Below, piece by piece: positions 52,988-61,992 of a stretch of 64,000 nucleotides of DNA. Numbering within the stretch: the stretch's first letter is position 1; each line of letters opens with the position of its first letter. The notes below the pieces were generated by a model. It saw nothing but the letters and a program-made list of their open reading frames with translations. It was not told the origin of the DNA and ran no database searches. Origin of the DNA: Verrucomicrobiia bacterium (lineage in GTDB: Bacteria; Verrucomicrobiota; Verrucomicrobiia; Limisphaerales; DSYF01); NCBI GenBank assembly GCA_035765895.1, contig DASTWL010000088.1:26719-90718 (forward strand), in the 5' to 3' direction. The position numbers were made by a program, and so were the translations under genes.

Positions 52988-55275
52988 ACCGTGGTGGCAC
53001 AACGGATCGTTTTGCCGGCGGCCAGTGTGTCGCATGGTTGTGGGGCGCGTTTGCCGGGCTGGGGCTGTCGGCGGTTGCCGCCGCGCCGGCGCCGATAGCC
53101 CGGCTCGAGACGCGCTGGGCGGCGACGGTGACCGCCACCAACGTCCATGCGGAATATCCGCGCCCGCAGTTCGTGCGGACGGCGTGGCAAAATCTGAACG
53201 GCTTGTGGGATTATGCGATCACGCCCACAAATGCGGCGGTGCCGGCCGCCTACGACGGCAAAATCCTCGTGCCGTTTCCGGTGGAATCGTTGTTGTCGCG
53301 CGTCGAGCGCCGGCTCGATGAACACAGCACGCTGTGGTATCGGCGCAAGTTCACGGTTCCCGCCGCGTGGCGCGGGCAGCGGATTCTGCTGCATTTTGGC
53401 GCCGTGGACTGGCAGACGACGGTTTTTTTAAACGGTGCCAAGATCGGCTCGCACCAGGGCGGTTACGATGCGTTCAGTTTCGATCTGACGCCGCGATTGA
53501 GCTGGGGCCGTGAGAATGAACTGGTCGTGATGGTTTACGATCCGACGGAGGGCGACCAGCCGCGTGGCAAGCAGTCGCGTCGGCCCGAGGGCATTTTTTA
53601 CTCCCCCAGTTCCGGCATCTGGCAGACGGTCTGGCTGGAGCCGGTGCCGCCAACGCATCTGATCTCCGCCCGCCTGACGCCGGACGTGGCGGTTGGTGCC
53701 ATCCGGGTGCTGCCGCTGGCCAACGATCTGGACAGCAACGCGACCGTCGGAGTGGCGGTGCATTTCGCGGGCAAGCCCGTGGCGCAGGTGGATGTCCCGG
53801 TGGGCAGGGAGACGCCTGTGGCCCTCGGACCGTTGCACCTCTGGAGCCCGGAGGATCCGCAGCTTTATGATGTCACGTTCACCTTGCAACGGGGCGCGCA
53901 GGTGCTGGACCAGGTGGACAGCTATTTTGGCATGCGGGACATTCAGGTTGCCACCGACGGCAAGGGGGCGCGGCGGCTGATGTTGAACGGGCAGCCGTTG
54001 TTCCAAATGGGCGTGCTGGATCAAGGGTTCTGGCCGGACGGACTTTACACCGCGCCCTCGGATGACGCGTTGCGGCATGATTTGGAAACCGCCAAGAAGC
54101 TCGGCCTGAATCTGGTTCGCAAGCACGTCAAGGTGGAGCCGGAACGCTGGTATTACTGGGCGGACCGGCTGGGACTGCTGGTCTGGCAGGACATGCCCAG
54201 CGGCAACAATGCAACCGAGGAGGGGCGCCGGAGCTTCCGGATGGAACTTGAACGCATGTTGGCGCAACGGGCCAATCACCCAAGCATCGTGATGTGGGTG
54301 CTTTTCAACGAAGGGTGGGGGCAGTTTGACACCGAGCGACTCGTGCGGTGGATCAAGGCCGTGGACCCGCTCCGGCTGGTGGACAATGCCAGCGGCTGGA
54401 CGGATGCCAAAGTCGGGGACGTGGTGGACATGCACAGCTATCCCGAGCCCGCGGCACCGCCCATGGAGGGCGTTCGGGCCAGCGTGCTGGGAGAATTCGG
54501 CGGCTTGGGCTTGGGAGTGGACGGTCACACGTGGTCGGACCAGACGTGGGGATACCAGGGGTTGCCGGATTCCGAAAAGCTCACCTCGCGTTACGTTGCG
54601 CTGCTGGACAAGGTCCACACGCTCGAGGCCTCCAATGGACTGGCCGCGGCGGTTTACACGCAATTGTCCGACGTGGAAACCGAGTGCAATGGTTTTCAAA
54701 CCTACGATCGCAAGGTGTTGAAGGTGGATGCGGCCCGGGTCAGCCAGGCCAACAGCCAGCATGTCGTCCTGCCGTCCGGGGTTTCCCTGTTGCCCAATGC
54801 CCAACAGGGGGATTACCTCTGGCGTTTCACCACGGAGCCGCCCGCGACGGACTGGATGCAACCTGCATTCGATGTTTCGGGCTGGGCTGAACGTCCTGGT
54901 GGATTTGGAACCAGCCTCACGCCGGGGGCCATTATCGGGACGGACTGGAAGACCAGCGACATCTGGCTGCGGCGGCAGTTTGTCATTACCGGCATGGTGC
55001 CGCCGGCGTTGCATTTGGTCATTCACCACGATGAGAATGCCGAGGTCTATTTGAATGGCGTGCTCGCGGCGTTGCTGCCGGGCTTTACGATGCACTACAC
55101 CGTTGCCGAAATCACACCCGACGCACTGGCGACGTTGCACGCCGGCCGCAACGTCATCGCCATTCACTGCCACCAAACCTCCGGCGGCCAGTTCATCGAT
55201 GCGGGCTTGTTTGGCGGAACAACCCCCACCAACGCCGCTCCTGCCGGCGCTCCGCCGGCTTCTCCCGCGAATTGA
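52984..55275 (+). CDS. Secreted GH2-family glycosidase with C-terminal accessory beta-sandwich
   Basis: The ATG at 52984 overlaps the response regulator stop and gives 763 residues with a signal peptide (to about residue 35). GH2 layout: sugar-binding jelly roll (RKFTVPAAWRGQRILLHFGAVDWQTTVFLNG), Ig-like domain, then a TIM barrel with catalytic acid/base E443 in LFNEGWGQFD and nucleophile E504 in LGEFGG. Known GH2 activities include beta-galactosidase, beta-glucuronidase and alpha-L-arabinopyranosidase; the sequence does not tell which. From residue about 610 a 130-residue module (DYLWRFTTEPPATDW to GGQFIDAGL) is also found at the end of the DUF4965 protein at 56904-59495. Confidence 0.88.
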   Translation: MNRGGTTDRFAGGQCVAWLWGAFAGLGLSAVAAAPAPIARLETRWAATVTATNVHAEYPRPQFVRTAWQNLNGLWDYAITPTNAAVPAAYDGKILVPFPVESLLSRVERRLDEHSTLWYRRKFTVPAAWRGQRILLHFGAVDWQTTVFLNGAKIGSHQGGYDAFSFDLTPRLSWGRENELVVMVYDPTEGDQPRGKQSRRPEGIFYSPSSGIWQTVWLEPVPPTHLISARLTPDVAVGAIRVLPLANDLDSNATVGVAVHFAGKPVAQVDVPVGRETPVALGPLHLWSPEDPQLYDVTFTLQRGAQVLDQVDSYFGMRDIQVATDGKGARRLMLNGQPLFQMGVLDQGFWPDGLYTAPSDDALRHDLETAKKLGLNLVRKHVKVEPERWYYWADRLGLLVWQDMPSGNNATEEGRRSFRMELERMLAQRANHPSIVMWVLFNEGWGQFDTERLVRWIKAVDPLRLVDNASGWTDAKVGDVVDMHSYPEPAAPPMEGVRASVLGEFGGLGLGVDGHTWSDQTWGYQGLPDSEKLTSRYVALLDKVHTLEASNGLAAAVYTQLSDVETECNGFQTYDRKVLKVDAARVSQANSQHVVLPSGVSLLPNAQQGDYLWRFTTEPPATDWMQPAFDVSGWAERPGGFGTSLTPGAIIGTDWKTSDIWLRRQFVITGMVPPALHLVIHHDENAEVYLNGVLAALLPGFTMHYTVAEITPDALATLHAGRNVIAIHCHQTSGGQFIDAGLFGGTTPTNAAPAGAPPASPAN

Positions 55276-55397
55276 AATTCGGTGCGCCGCGGCAGGGACG
55301 TGGGCCGGCGGCGACCATCATTCCTTCACGAGGCCTGCAACCGGCATCCAGGCAAAAGTTTGCAATTCAATCCGACGTTGACGGGCGTTCGCCGGGC

Positions 55398-55445
55398 TGA
55401 AGCCATTTCATGCGACAAGACAGAGGTGGGGTGATGTCCTAGGTT
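55398..55445 (+). promoter_or_regulatory. Regulon operator/promoter, copy D (pseudopilin unit)
   Basis: The right half and core CATGCGACAAGAC are intact (GCGACA 55412-55417) but the left half is degenerate (TGAAGC). AAGACA sits at the -35 position, followed by a 17-bp spacer and TAGGTT (55440-55445). The start would be near 55452, with a leader of about 119 nt. Confidence 0.6.
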
Positions 55446-55570
55446 GTTGCAGAGTTGTTACCCAAAAGCCGGCGTGTATGCGCAAGACGGCTGGGGAGAG
55501 TTTGCCTTCGCCCAATCGAAGGAGGGGGGAGCCGGCTGCCGGGCAACGACGACCAACCAAGAACACCGAT

Positions 55571-56428
55571 ATGAAGTTGAATCATCCCGCCGGGCTGCAA
55601 GAGCTGCCCGGTCAGTCGAGTCGCCGCCGCGCATTTACACTTATTGAACTGTTGGTGGTGATTGCCATTATTGCCATTCTGGCGGCCATGTTGTTGCCGG
55701 CATTGAGCAAGGCCAAGAGCAAGGCTCAACAGACCTCCTGCATCAACAATCTCAAACAGATTGGCATCGCGGGCAACATGTATACGGGTGACACGGGCGC
55801 TTATCCTGGCTGCCTTTCGGTCAACAACGGGTTTTATTATGTCTGGCCCGTGCGCTTCCTGACCTACATGGCGGATAATCGGCGCGCTTTTTCGTGCCCG
55901 GCCGCGCTGCGTGAAAGTGTCTGGGATACGAACGTCAACACGACGCTCGGTGCGGTTGATCAAAACGGGGTTTACGATCGTTTTGGCATCAGTGATCGCA
56001 CCCGGTTTTCCCTGGGCTACAATGACTGGGGGTTGAACCTTGGCTCGAATCCCCAGTTGGGGTTGGGTGGAGACATTAACGGTGGTTTCTTCAAAGGCGT
56101 GGTCAAGGACGCCCAGGTCAAAAGCCCAAGCCAGATGATCATGGTGGCTGACGTGCCGGCTGTGCAAAACGCGGCGCTGATCAGCTTCAATGCCAACCTC
56201 GATCCCACTGACAACACGCCGGGACACACGCAATGGCCGGCCAACCGGCACAATTACCGGACGGATTTGTTGCTGTGCGACGGACACGTGGAAACCCCGC
56301 GGCGGAACGATGTCATCGACCCCACGCCCAACAACCAGTGGCGCAGCCGGTGGAACAACGACAATCAGCCGCACAACGAAATCACATGGACTGTCAGTGC
56401 GGCCTACGCTTCAATGCTCGACAAATGA
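55571..56428 (+). CDS. Prepilin-type N-terminal cleavage/methylation protein with H-X9-DG motif (pseudopilin)
   Basis: The ATG at 55571 gives 285 residues. The type IV prepilin signal is [28 protein letters not shown], cleaved before the Phe, with the conserved Glu at position +5. [15 protein letters not shown] follows the hydrophobic helix. Near the C-terminus [15 protein letters not shown] fits H-X9-DG exactly, the mark of a large pseudopilin-like family in Verrucomicrobia, Planctomycetes and Lentisphaerae. It probably assembles into, or is exported by, a type II secretion-like machine. It overlaps the lipoprotein gene by ATGA. Its operator (copy D) places it in the polysaccharide regulon. 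Confidence 0.93.
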   Translation: MKLNHPAGLQELPGQSSRRRAFTLIELLVVIAIIAILAAMLLPALSKAKSKAQQTSCINNLKQIGIAGNMYTGDTGAYPGCLSVNNGFYYVWPVRFLTYMADNRRAFSCPAALRESVWDTNVNTTLGAVDQNGVYDRFGISDRTRFSLGYNDWGLNLGSNPQLGLGGDINGGFFKGVVKDAQVKSPSQMIMVADVPAVQNAALISFNANLDPTDNTPGHTQWPANRHNYRTDLLLCDGHVETPRRNDVIDPTPNNQWRSRWNNDNQPHNEITWTVSAAYASMLDK

Positions 56429-56799
56429 TTTGCATGGCACGTTTGAACAAGAATCTTGGCTGGCTCGCCATCGCGGGGCTGCTCAGTTGCGCCGGGGCGG
56501 GTTGCAACAAGGCGACGAGTCTGCCGAAAACCTCGGCGGATACTTTTGCTGCGGCCCAGCCCGCTTTGAAGCAGGCTTGGGAAATGGCCACGGCCAGTTC
56601 GCAGAAGAATGATTATCTCGGCGCCACCACAAACCTCATGCTGCTGCAAAGCCAGGAGTCGGCCCTTTCGGCGGAGCAGGTCAAGGCAGTTGAGGATTTG
56701 TGGGCGGCGATGGGCAATCGGATTTTTGCCGCCGCGGAGAAGGGAGATGCCGAAGCCGTCAAGGCGATGCAGGAAATCCGCAAAGTGCGCACGCGTTAG
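56425..56799 (+). CDS. Small putative lipoprotein coupled to the pseudopilin
   Basis: The ATG at 56425 overlaps the pseudopilin stop and gives 124 residues; an ATG at 56434 would also work. The signal ends in the lipobox AGAGC (Cys near residue 28). The mature part is helical, charged and Ala-rich ([53 protein letters not shown]), perhaps a helical hairpin or TPR-like unit. No named family. Coupled translation suggests it works with the pseudopilin. Confidence 0.75.
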   Translation: MICMARLNKNLGWLAIAGLLSCAGAGCNKATSLPKTSADTFAAAQPALKQAWEMATASSQKNDYLGATTNLMLLQSQESALSAEQVKAVEDLWAAMGNRIFAAAEKGDAEAVKAMQEIRKVRTR

Positions 56800-56903
56800 C
56801 CGGTTCGCTCCCCACCACCGGCATTGAGTGACATCCGCCAGGACTTTTCAGGGGTCGGCAAGATTTGGTTGCCTAAAGGCCTCGTCCGGCTTTCAAATGA
56901 TTT

Positions 56904-59495
56904 ATGAGCAGATTCAAATTCAGCAACATCGTGGCGACTTGGGCCGTGGTTCTGGCCGGCCTGCATCCATCAATGAGCCGGGCCGCCGATGCACCACCCG
57001 TCCTGCGCCCGCCTTCGGTGCCGTTGGTGGCCTGTGATCCATATTTCAGCATCTGGTCGCCCGGCGACAAGCTGACTGACGTGGACACCACGCACTGGAC
57101 GGGCAAGCCGCACCGGCTGTCCAGTTTGGTGCGCATCGATGGCCAGGCGTTTCGCCTGATGGGCACGGAACCAGTCAACGTGCCGGCCTTGTCCCAGACC
57201 GGCCTGCAAGTGCGGCCGACGCAGACGCTTTACACGTTTGCCGGCGCGGGCCTGAAATTGACGCTGACCTTCATGACGGCGGCCCTGCCGGCCGACATCG
57301 ATCTGTTGTCGCGCCCGGTGACGTATCTGACGTGGAGCGCCGAGGCGACGGATGGCAAACGGCATCGGGTGGAAGTGTATTTCGATGCCTCCTCGGAGTT
57401 GACCGTCAACCAGCCCCGCCAGCAGGTGACACACTCGCGCGAAACTGTCGGTGGCCTGGCGGCGCTGAAAATCGGGTCGGTGGAACAGCCGGTGCTGGCG
57501 AAGAAGGGTGATGACCTGCGCATCGACTGGGGCTACCTCTACATCGCCGCTCCGAAAAAGTCCGTCGCCGTGGAGGCCGTCGTGCCCAGCGGCGCGCTGC
57601 GTTCTCAATTCGTTGGCACCGGAGCGAAGGCGGCCCCGGAAACCATCACCCCGGCCACGGGCGCGGGCGACAGTTTCGCCGGGGCGGTCACGTTTGATCT
57701 CGGCAACGTCGGTGCCAAGCCGGCGGCCTGCTGGCTGATGCTGGCCTATGACGACCTGTATTCGATTCAATACATGAAGCAGAATCTGCGGCCGTATTGG
57801 CGACGGAACGGCTGGGAAGCCGCCGACTTGCTGAAAGCCGCGGCGCGTGACTACGCATCCCTGCAAAAGCGGTGCGCCAAATTTGACGACGAACTCATGG
57901 CGGATTTGCGGAATGCGGGCGGTGAACAGTATGCGATGATTGCCGCGCTGGCGTATCGTCAGTGTTTTGCCGCCGGCAAATTCGTGGCCGACGCCAACGG
58001 CCAGCCGCTGCAGTTCTGCAAGGAGAATCACTCCAACGGCTGCATCGGCACATCGGACGTGTTCTATCCGATGGCGCCGCAGTTCCTGTTGTTCGGCCCC
58101 TCGGTGGCGAAGTCGTTCATTGCGCCCTTCATGAATTACGCGGCGAGCGAGCGCTGGAAGTTCCCGTTTGCGCCGCACGACCTGGGCACCTACCCGCAGG
58201 CCAACGGCCAGGTTTACGGCGATGGCGAACGCGGTGTGAACAACCAGATGCCGGTTGAGGAAAGCGGCAATCTGCTCATCCTGATGGCTGCGGTCGCGGA
58301 AATGGAAGGCAACGCCAGCTTCGCGGGACAGTATTGGAAGCAGTTGGAGCAATGGGCGGACTATCTCAAGGACAAGGGGTTCGATCCGGAGAACCAGCTC
58401 TGCACGGATGACTTCGCCGGTCACCTCGCCCACAACGTGAACTTGAGCGCCAAGGCCATTTGCGGTCTGGCGGCGTTTAGCAAGCTGTGTGAGATGCGCG
58501 GGGACACTGCCAAGGCGGCGGAGTTCGCGCGCGTGGCCCGGGAATTTGCCGGGCGCTGGGTCAAGGAAGCCGACGACGGCGATCACTATCGTCTCACCTT
58601 TGACCGTCCCGACACATGGAGCCAGAAATACAACGCCACATGGGACCGCATCCTGGGACTGGGGCTCTGGCCGGCGTCCACTTGGCGCAAGGAAATGGAC
58701 TTTTACAAAAAGGTCCAAAACCAATACGGCCTGCCGCTCGACAGCCGGAAAGATTACACCAAGCTCGATTGGACGCTATGGACGGCGACGCTGACGCAGG
58801 ATCGTGCGGACTTCGACGCCCTGGTGGCGCCGGTGTTCCGGTTCCTGAATGAAACGCCCGACCGTTCACCGATGACCGACTGGTATCAGACGAAGACCGC
58901 GCACAAGGTGGGCTTCACGGCCCGGCCCGTGGTGGGCGGCGTGTTTCTGCAGATGCTTTACCAAAAGTCCGTCTGGGCCAAATGGGCCGGGCAGGACAAG
59001 ACCAAGGCCAAAAACTGGGCGCCCATGCCGAAGCCGCCGGTGGTGACTGAGGTCGTGCCCGCGGCGGACAAAACGCCGGCGATGTGGCGTTACACCACGA
59101 GCCGGCCGCCGGCACGCTGGGCCGAAGCGGGCTTCAACGATGCCGGCTGGAAGCAGGGGGAATCCGGTTTCGGAACCGCCAACACTCCGGGGACGGTCGT
59201 TCACACGCAGTGGACCACGCCGGACATCTGGCTGCGGCGCGAAGTGACGCTGACGGCGGGGGAACTGCCGACGATCCAGGCATGGCTGCATCACGACGAG
59301 GACACCGAGGTTTACATCAACGGCGTGCTGGCGTTGCGCACCCGCGGCTGGACGACGCAATACGAGGCGTTTGATTTGTTGCCGGCCGGTCGCGCTGCGT
59401 TGAAGGCGGGCAACAACCTGATCGCGGTGCATTGCCACCAGACCGAAGGTGGGCAATACGTCGATCTCGGCTTTGCTGACGTGAAGCCGCAGTAA
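56904..59495 (+). CDS. Secreted DUF4965/DUF5127/DUF1793 (glutaminase-like) protein with C-terminal accessory beta-sandwich
   Basis: The 863-residue protein has a signal peptide ending near MSRAAD (residue 27). The opening APPVLRPPSVPLVACDPYFSIWSPGDKLTDVDTTHWTGKPHRLSSLVRIDG is characteristic of the DUF4964-5127-4965-1793 family. The alpha/alpha-barrel half contains CKENHSNGCIGTSDVFYPMAPQFL and PFAPHDLGTYPQANGQVYG. Fungal relatives are called glutaminases, but bacterial ones sit in polysaccharide loci, and a glycosidase role is suspected. From residue about 725 it carries the same module as the GH2 enzyme (MWRYTTSRPPARW to EGGQYVDLGF). It is 104 bp after the lipoprotein gene; no separate regulon element is seen. 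Confidence 0.85.
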   Translation: MSRFKFSNIVATWAVVLAGLHPSMSRAADAPPVLRPPSVPLVACDPYFSIWSPGDKLTDVDTTHWTGKPHRLSSLVRIDGQAFRLMGTEPVNVPALSQTGLQVRPTQTLYTFAGAGLKLTLTFMTAALPADIDLLSRPVTYLTWSAEATDGKRHRVEVYFDASSELTVNQPRQQVTHSRETVGGLAALKIGSVEQPVLAKKGDDLRIDWGYLYIAAPKKSVAVEAVVPSGALRSQFVGTGAKAAPETITPATGAGDSFAGAVTFDLGNVGAKPAACWLMLAYDDLYSIQYMKQNLRPYWRRNGWEAADLLKAAARDYASLQKRCAKFDDELMADLRNAGGEQYAMIAALAYRQCFAAGKFVADANGQPLQFCKENHSNGCIGTSDVFYPMAPQFLLFGPSVAKSFIAPFMNYAASERWKFPFAPHDLGTYPQANGQVYGDGERGVNNQMPVEESGNLLILMAAVAEMEGNASFAGQYWKQLEQWADYLKDKGFDPENQLCTDDFAGHLAHNVNLSAKAICGLAAFSKLCEMRGDTAKAAEFARVAREFAGRWVKEADDGDHYRLTFDRPDTWSQKYNATWDRILGLGLWPASTWRKEMDFYKKVQNQYGLPLDSRKDYTKLDWTLWTATLTQDRADFDALVAPVFRFLNETPDRSPMTDWYQTKTAHKVGFTARPVVGGVFLQMLYQKSVWAKWAGQDKTKAKNWAPMPKPPVVTEVVPAADKTPAMWRYTTSRPPARWAEAGFNDAGWKQGESGFGTANTPGTVVHTQWTTPDIWLRREVTLTAGELPTIQAWLHHDEDTEVYINGVLALRTRGWTTQYEAFDLLPAGRAALKAGNNLIAVHCHQTEGGQYVDLGFADVKPQ

Positions 59496-59648
59496 CGCGA
59501 TGCGGCATCGGTGACGGGCCGGCGTTGCATCGGGCTTTGTTCAGCGAACGGTTCCGCCGACTCCCGTCGCGCCAGCGCTGCCTTCGAGTTTCTTCACCGG
59601 CGGCTGCGCGGCTGCCCGTTGCTTTTACGCAAAGAGCCGCAGCGGCCC

Positions 59649-59696
59649 TGTCGCCCTTTCATGTGACAGGACTGCGGCGTTGCGCCCGGCTAGTCT
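59649..59696 (+). promoter_or_regulatory. Regulon operator/promoter, copy E (secreted galM unit)
   Basis: TGTCGC-N8-GTGACA (59649-59668), core CATGTGACAGGAC; AGGACT at the -35 position, 17-bp spacer, TAGTCT (59691-59696). The halves are perfectly complementary. The start would be near 59703, with a leader of about 80 nt. Confidence 0.75.
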
Positions 59697-59782
59697 GAGC
59701 TCCGTAAAGCCGGATCCGATTTCTCGTTGCCACGGCGCGCAGTTGCCCGCTGGCTGCGCGAACAATCAACACCTTGAAACGC

Positions 59783-60925
59783 ATGATGAAACCACACACT
59801 GTCCGCTCCTTGTTGCTGCTTCCAGTCCTGGCCGGTGCTCTGGCCGGCTGCGCCTCGCTGTCCTCCACCACGGGCAGCGTTTCGCAACGCCCCTTTGGCA
59901 CCAGTCCGGACGGAAAACCCGTCACGCTTTACACCTTGCGGAACGCGAATGGGGTGGAGGCGGAAATTTGCAACTACGGCGGCATCGTGACTTCGCTCAA
60001 GGTGCCGGATCGCCACGGCAAGCTGGGGGACGTCGTGCTGGGTTACGACAACCTTGATGGCTACCTGAAGGACAGCCCCTACTTCGGCGCGCTGATCGGG
60101 CGTTATGGCAATCGCATTGCGCGGGGCCACTTCACCCTCGATGGCCACACCTACACGCTGGCGACCAACAATTATCCGAACGCGCTGCACGGCGGTCTCA
60201 AGGGCTTTGACAAGGTGGTGTGGGATGCCAAGCCGCTGGCGACGCCGGCGGGGCCTGCATTGGAACTGCATTACGTGAGTCTGGATGGTGAGGAGGGTTA
60301 TCCCGGCACGCTTGACGTCACCGCCGTTTACACGCTGACAAAAGACAATGGACTGCGGCTGGAATACACCGCGACCACGGACAAGGACACCGTGGTCAAT
60401 CTGACTCATCATTCCTATTTCAACCTCGCAGGGTGGGGCAACATTCTCAGCCATGAAGTCATGATCCCGGCCGACCGGTTCACGCCGGTGGACGCCACGC
60501 TCATTCCGACGGGCGAATTGCGACCTGTGTCCGGCACGCCGTTCGACTTCCGCCGGCCCACGGCCATTGGCGCGCGCATCAATGCCGATGACGAACAACT
60601 TAAGTTTGGTCAGGGTTACGACCACAACTGGGTCATCAACAAGCCGGCCGGAAAGATGGGGTTGATGGCCCGCGTTTACGAGCCGACCACCGGCCGCGTG
60701 ATGGAAGTGTTCTCCACCGAGCCGGGCTTGCAGTTTTATTCCGGCAATTTCCTGGATGGCAGCATCACCGGCAAGGACCGGCGCGTTTACCAGTTCCGCA
60801 ATGGCTTCTGCATGGAGCCGCAGCACTTTCCGGATTCCCCGAATCATCCCCGGTTTCCCTCCGTGGTGTTGCGCCCGGGACAGGTTTACCAAAACACCAT
60901 TCTCTACCGGTTCTCCACGCATTGA
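59783..60925 (+). CDS. Aldose 1-epimerase, exported lipoprotein form
   Basis: The 380-residue protein repeats the family signatures of the cytoplasmic epimerase at 1035-2075: GRYGNRIARGHF, NALHGGLKGFDKVVW, LTHHSYFNLAGWG, YDHNWVINK and CMEPQHFPDSPNHP with the catalytic Glu. It adds a lipoprotein signal ending in AGALAGC (lipobox Cys near residue 23). It therefore acts outside the cytoplasm, equilibrating anomers of sugars released by the surface enzymes. Two adjacent ATGs (59783, 59786) are possible; a TTG at 59774 is less likely. It heads a unit with GH43 and GH127 genes under operator copy E. Confidence 0.95.
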   Translation: MMKPHTVRSLLLLPVLAGALAGCASLSSTTGSVSQRPFGTSPDGKPVTLYTLRNANGVEAEICNYGGIVTSLKVPDRHGKLGDVVLGYDNLDGYLKDSPYFGALIGRYGNRIARGHFTLDGHTYTLATNNYPNALHGGLKGFDKVVWDAKPLATPAGPALELHYVSLDGEEGYPGTLDVTAVYTLTKDNGLRLEYTATTDKDTVVNLTHHSYFNLAGWGNILSHEVMIPADRFTPVDATLIPTGELRPVSGTPFDFRRPTAIGARINADDEQLKFGQGYDHNWVINKPAGKMGLMARVYEPTTGRVMEVFSTEPGLQFYSGNFLDGSITGKDRRVYQFRNGFCMEPQHFPDSPNHPRFPSVVLRPGQVYQNTILYRFSTH

Positions 60926-60951
60926 GCGCGGCGCTGGAGATCAGGACGATC

Positions 60952-61992
60952 ATGGCCACGGCCGGCAAATTCTGGTTGGGAGTCCGGCTGGCAGGTTTGT
61001 TGGCGCTGGGCTGCAACTTTGGCCACGCTGAAAATTTGTCCGCCGGAAAATTCACGAATCCGCTCAACCCGGGGCCGGATCCGTGGCTGGAATGTTACGA
61101 CGGCAATTTCTACCTGACCACGACCCAGGGAGACGCCATTCGCATGTGGAAGTCGTCCACGCTGGCCGGCTTGAAGACCGCCACGCCGGTGACAGTCTGG
61201 CGCGACACAAATGCGACGCGGTCCGCCGGGATGTGGGCGCCTGAGTTTCATTTCATAAGCAATCGCTGGTATCTCTACTACACGGCGACGTCGAGCGACA
61301 AGAGCGACGACCACCATCGCCTGCACGTCCTTGAGAGCGCCGGCACGGATCCGCTCGGACCCTACACTTACAAGGCGCGTTTGTTTGATCCGGCGAATGA
61401 CCGTTATGCGATCGACCCCTCGGTGTTTCAAACGCCGGACGGCGCGTGGTATCTGCTGTGGGCCGCCCGGCCGGGGCATGTGCTGACCATCGCGCGCTTG
61501 GCGAATCCGTGGACGATAAGCGGGCACGGGGTGGTGCTGCCAGCCTCGGGGTTTGGCTGTGAGGAGGTGCGGGAAGGTCCGGTGGTGCTCCGGCGCAACG
61601 GACGATTGTTTCTGGTTTACTCGGCGTGCGACACCGGCAAGCCGGATTACAAACTCGGCATGCTGGTGGCGGATGAACATGCCGATGTCCTGAATCCGGC
61701 GTCTTGGAAGCAATATCCCGAGCCCGTTTTTGAACGCAACGATGCGCAGGGCGTGTTCGGGCCGGGGCACAACGGCTTTTTCCGCTCGCCGGACGGTCGC
61801 GAAGACTGGATTGTTTACCACGCCAAAACCACCGCGGCCTATACCTATCGCGGCCGGACGACGCGGGTGCAGCCATTCACCTGGAATGAGGACGGCACGC
61901 CGCATTTCGGCTCGCCTGTGGGCTTGACCAACGTGCTGTCCGAGCCGTCCGGTGAGCGCGCCTCAGCGCCGGCATCGCGGCCGCAAAAATAG
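60952..61992 (+). CDS. Secreted GH43-family glycosidase
   Basis: The ATG at 60952 gives 346 residues with a signal peptide ending near GHAEN (residue 27). Blades of the GH43 propeller include NPGPDPWLECYDGNFYLTTT (general base Asp), MWAPEFHFISNRWYLYYTAT, RYAIDPSVFQTPDGAWYLLW (second Asp) and CEEVREGPVVLRRNGRLFLVYS (general acid Glu). This pattern is of exo-acting alpha-L-arabinofuranosidase-type GH43 members and differs from the arabinanase-like enzyme at 8214-9263. It is 26 bp after the epimerase stop. It likely removes arabinose (or xylose/galactose) units. Confidence 0.88.
   Translation: MATAGKFWLGVRLAGLLALGCNFGHAENLSAGKFTNPLNPGPDPWLECYDGNFYLTTTQGDAIRMWKSSTLAGLKTATPVTVWRDTNATRSAGMWAPEFHFISNRWYLYYTATSSDKSDDHHRLHVLESAGTDPLGPYTYKARLFDPANDRYAIDPSVFQTPDGAWYLLWAARPGHVLTIARLANPWTISGHGVVLPASGFGCEEVREGPVVLRRNGRLFLVYSACDTGKPDYKLGMLVADEHADVLNPASWKQYPEPVFERNDAQGVFGPGHNGFFRSPDGREDWIVYHAKTTAAYTYRGRTTRVQPFTWNEDGTPHFGSPVGLTNVLSEPSGERASAPASRPQK

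Noticed and set aside
53024..53036. Reverse-strand CATGCGACA inside the GH2 signal-peptide region
   Set aside because: It lies within coding sequence, lacks the left half and the ARGAC extension, and has no -10 in register.
56828..56833. GTGACA upstream of the DUF4965 gene as a regulon site
   Set aside because: The left half and the CAT before it are absent and no -10 hexamer lies 22 nt downstream; the gene is more likely cotranscribed with the pseudopilin unit.
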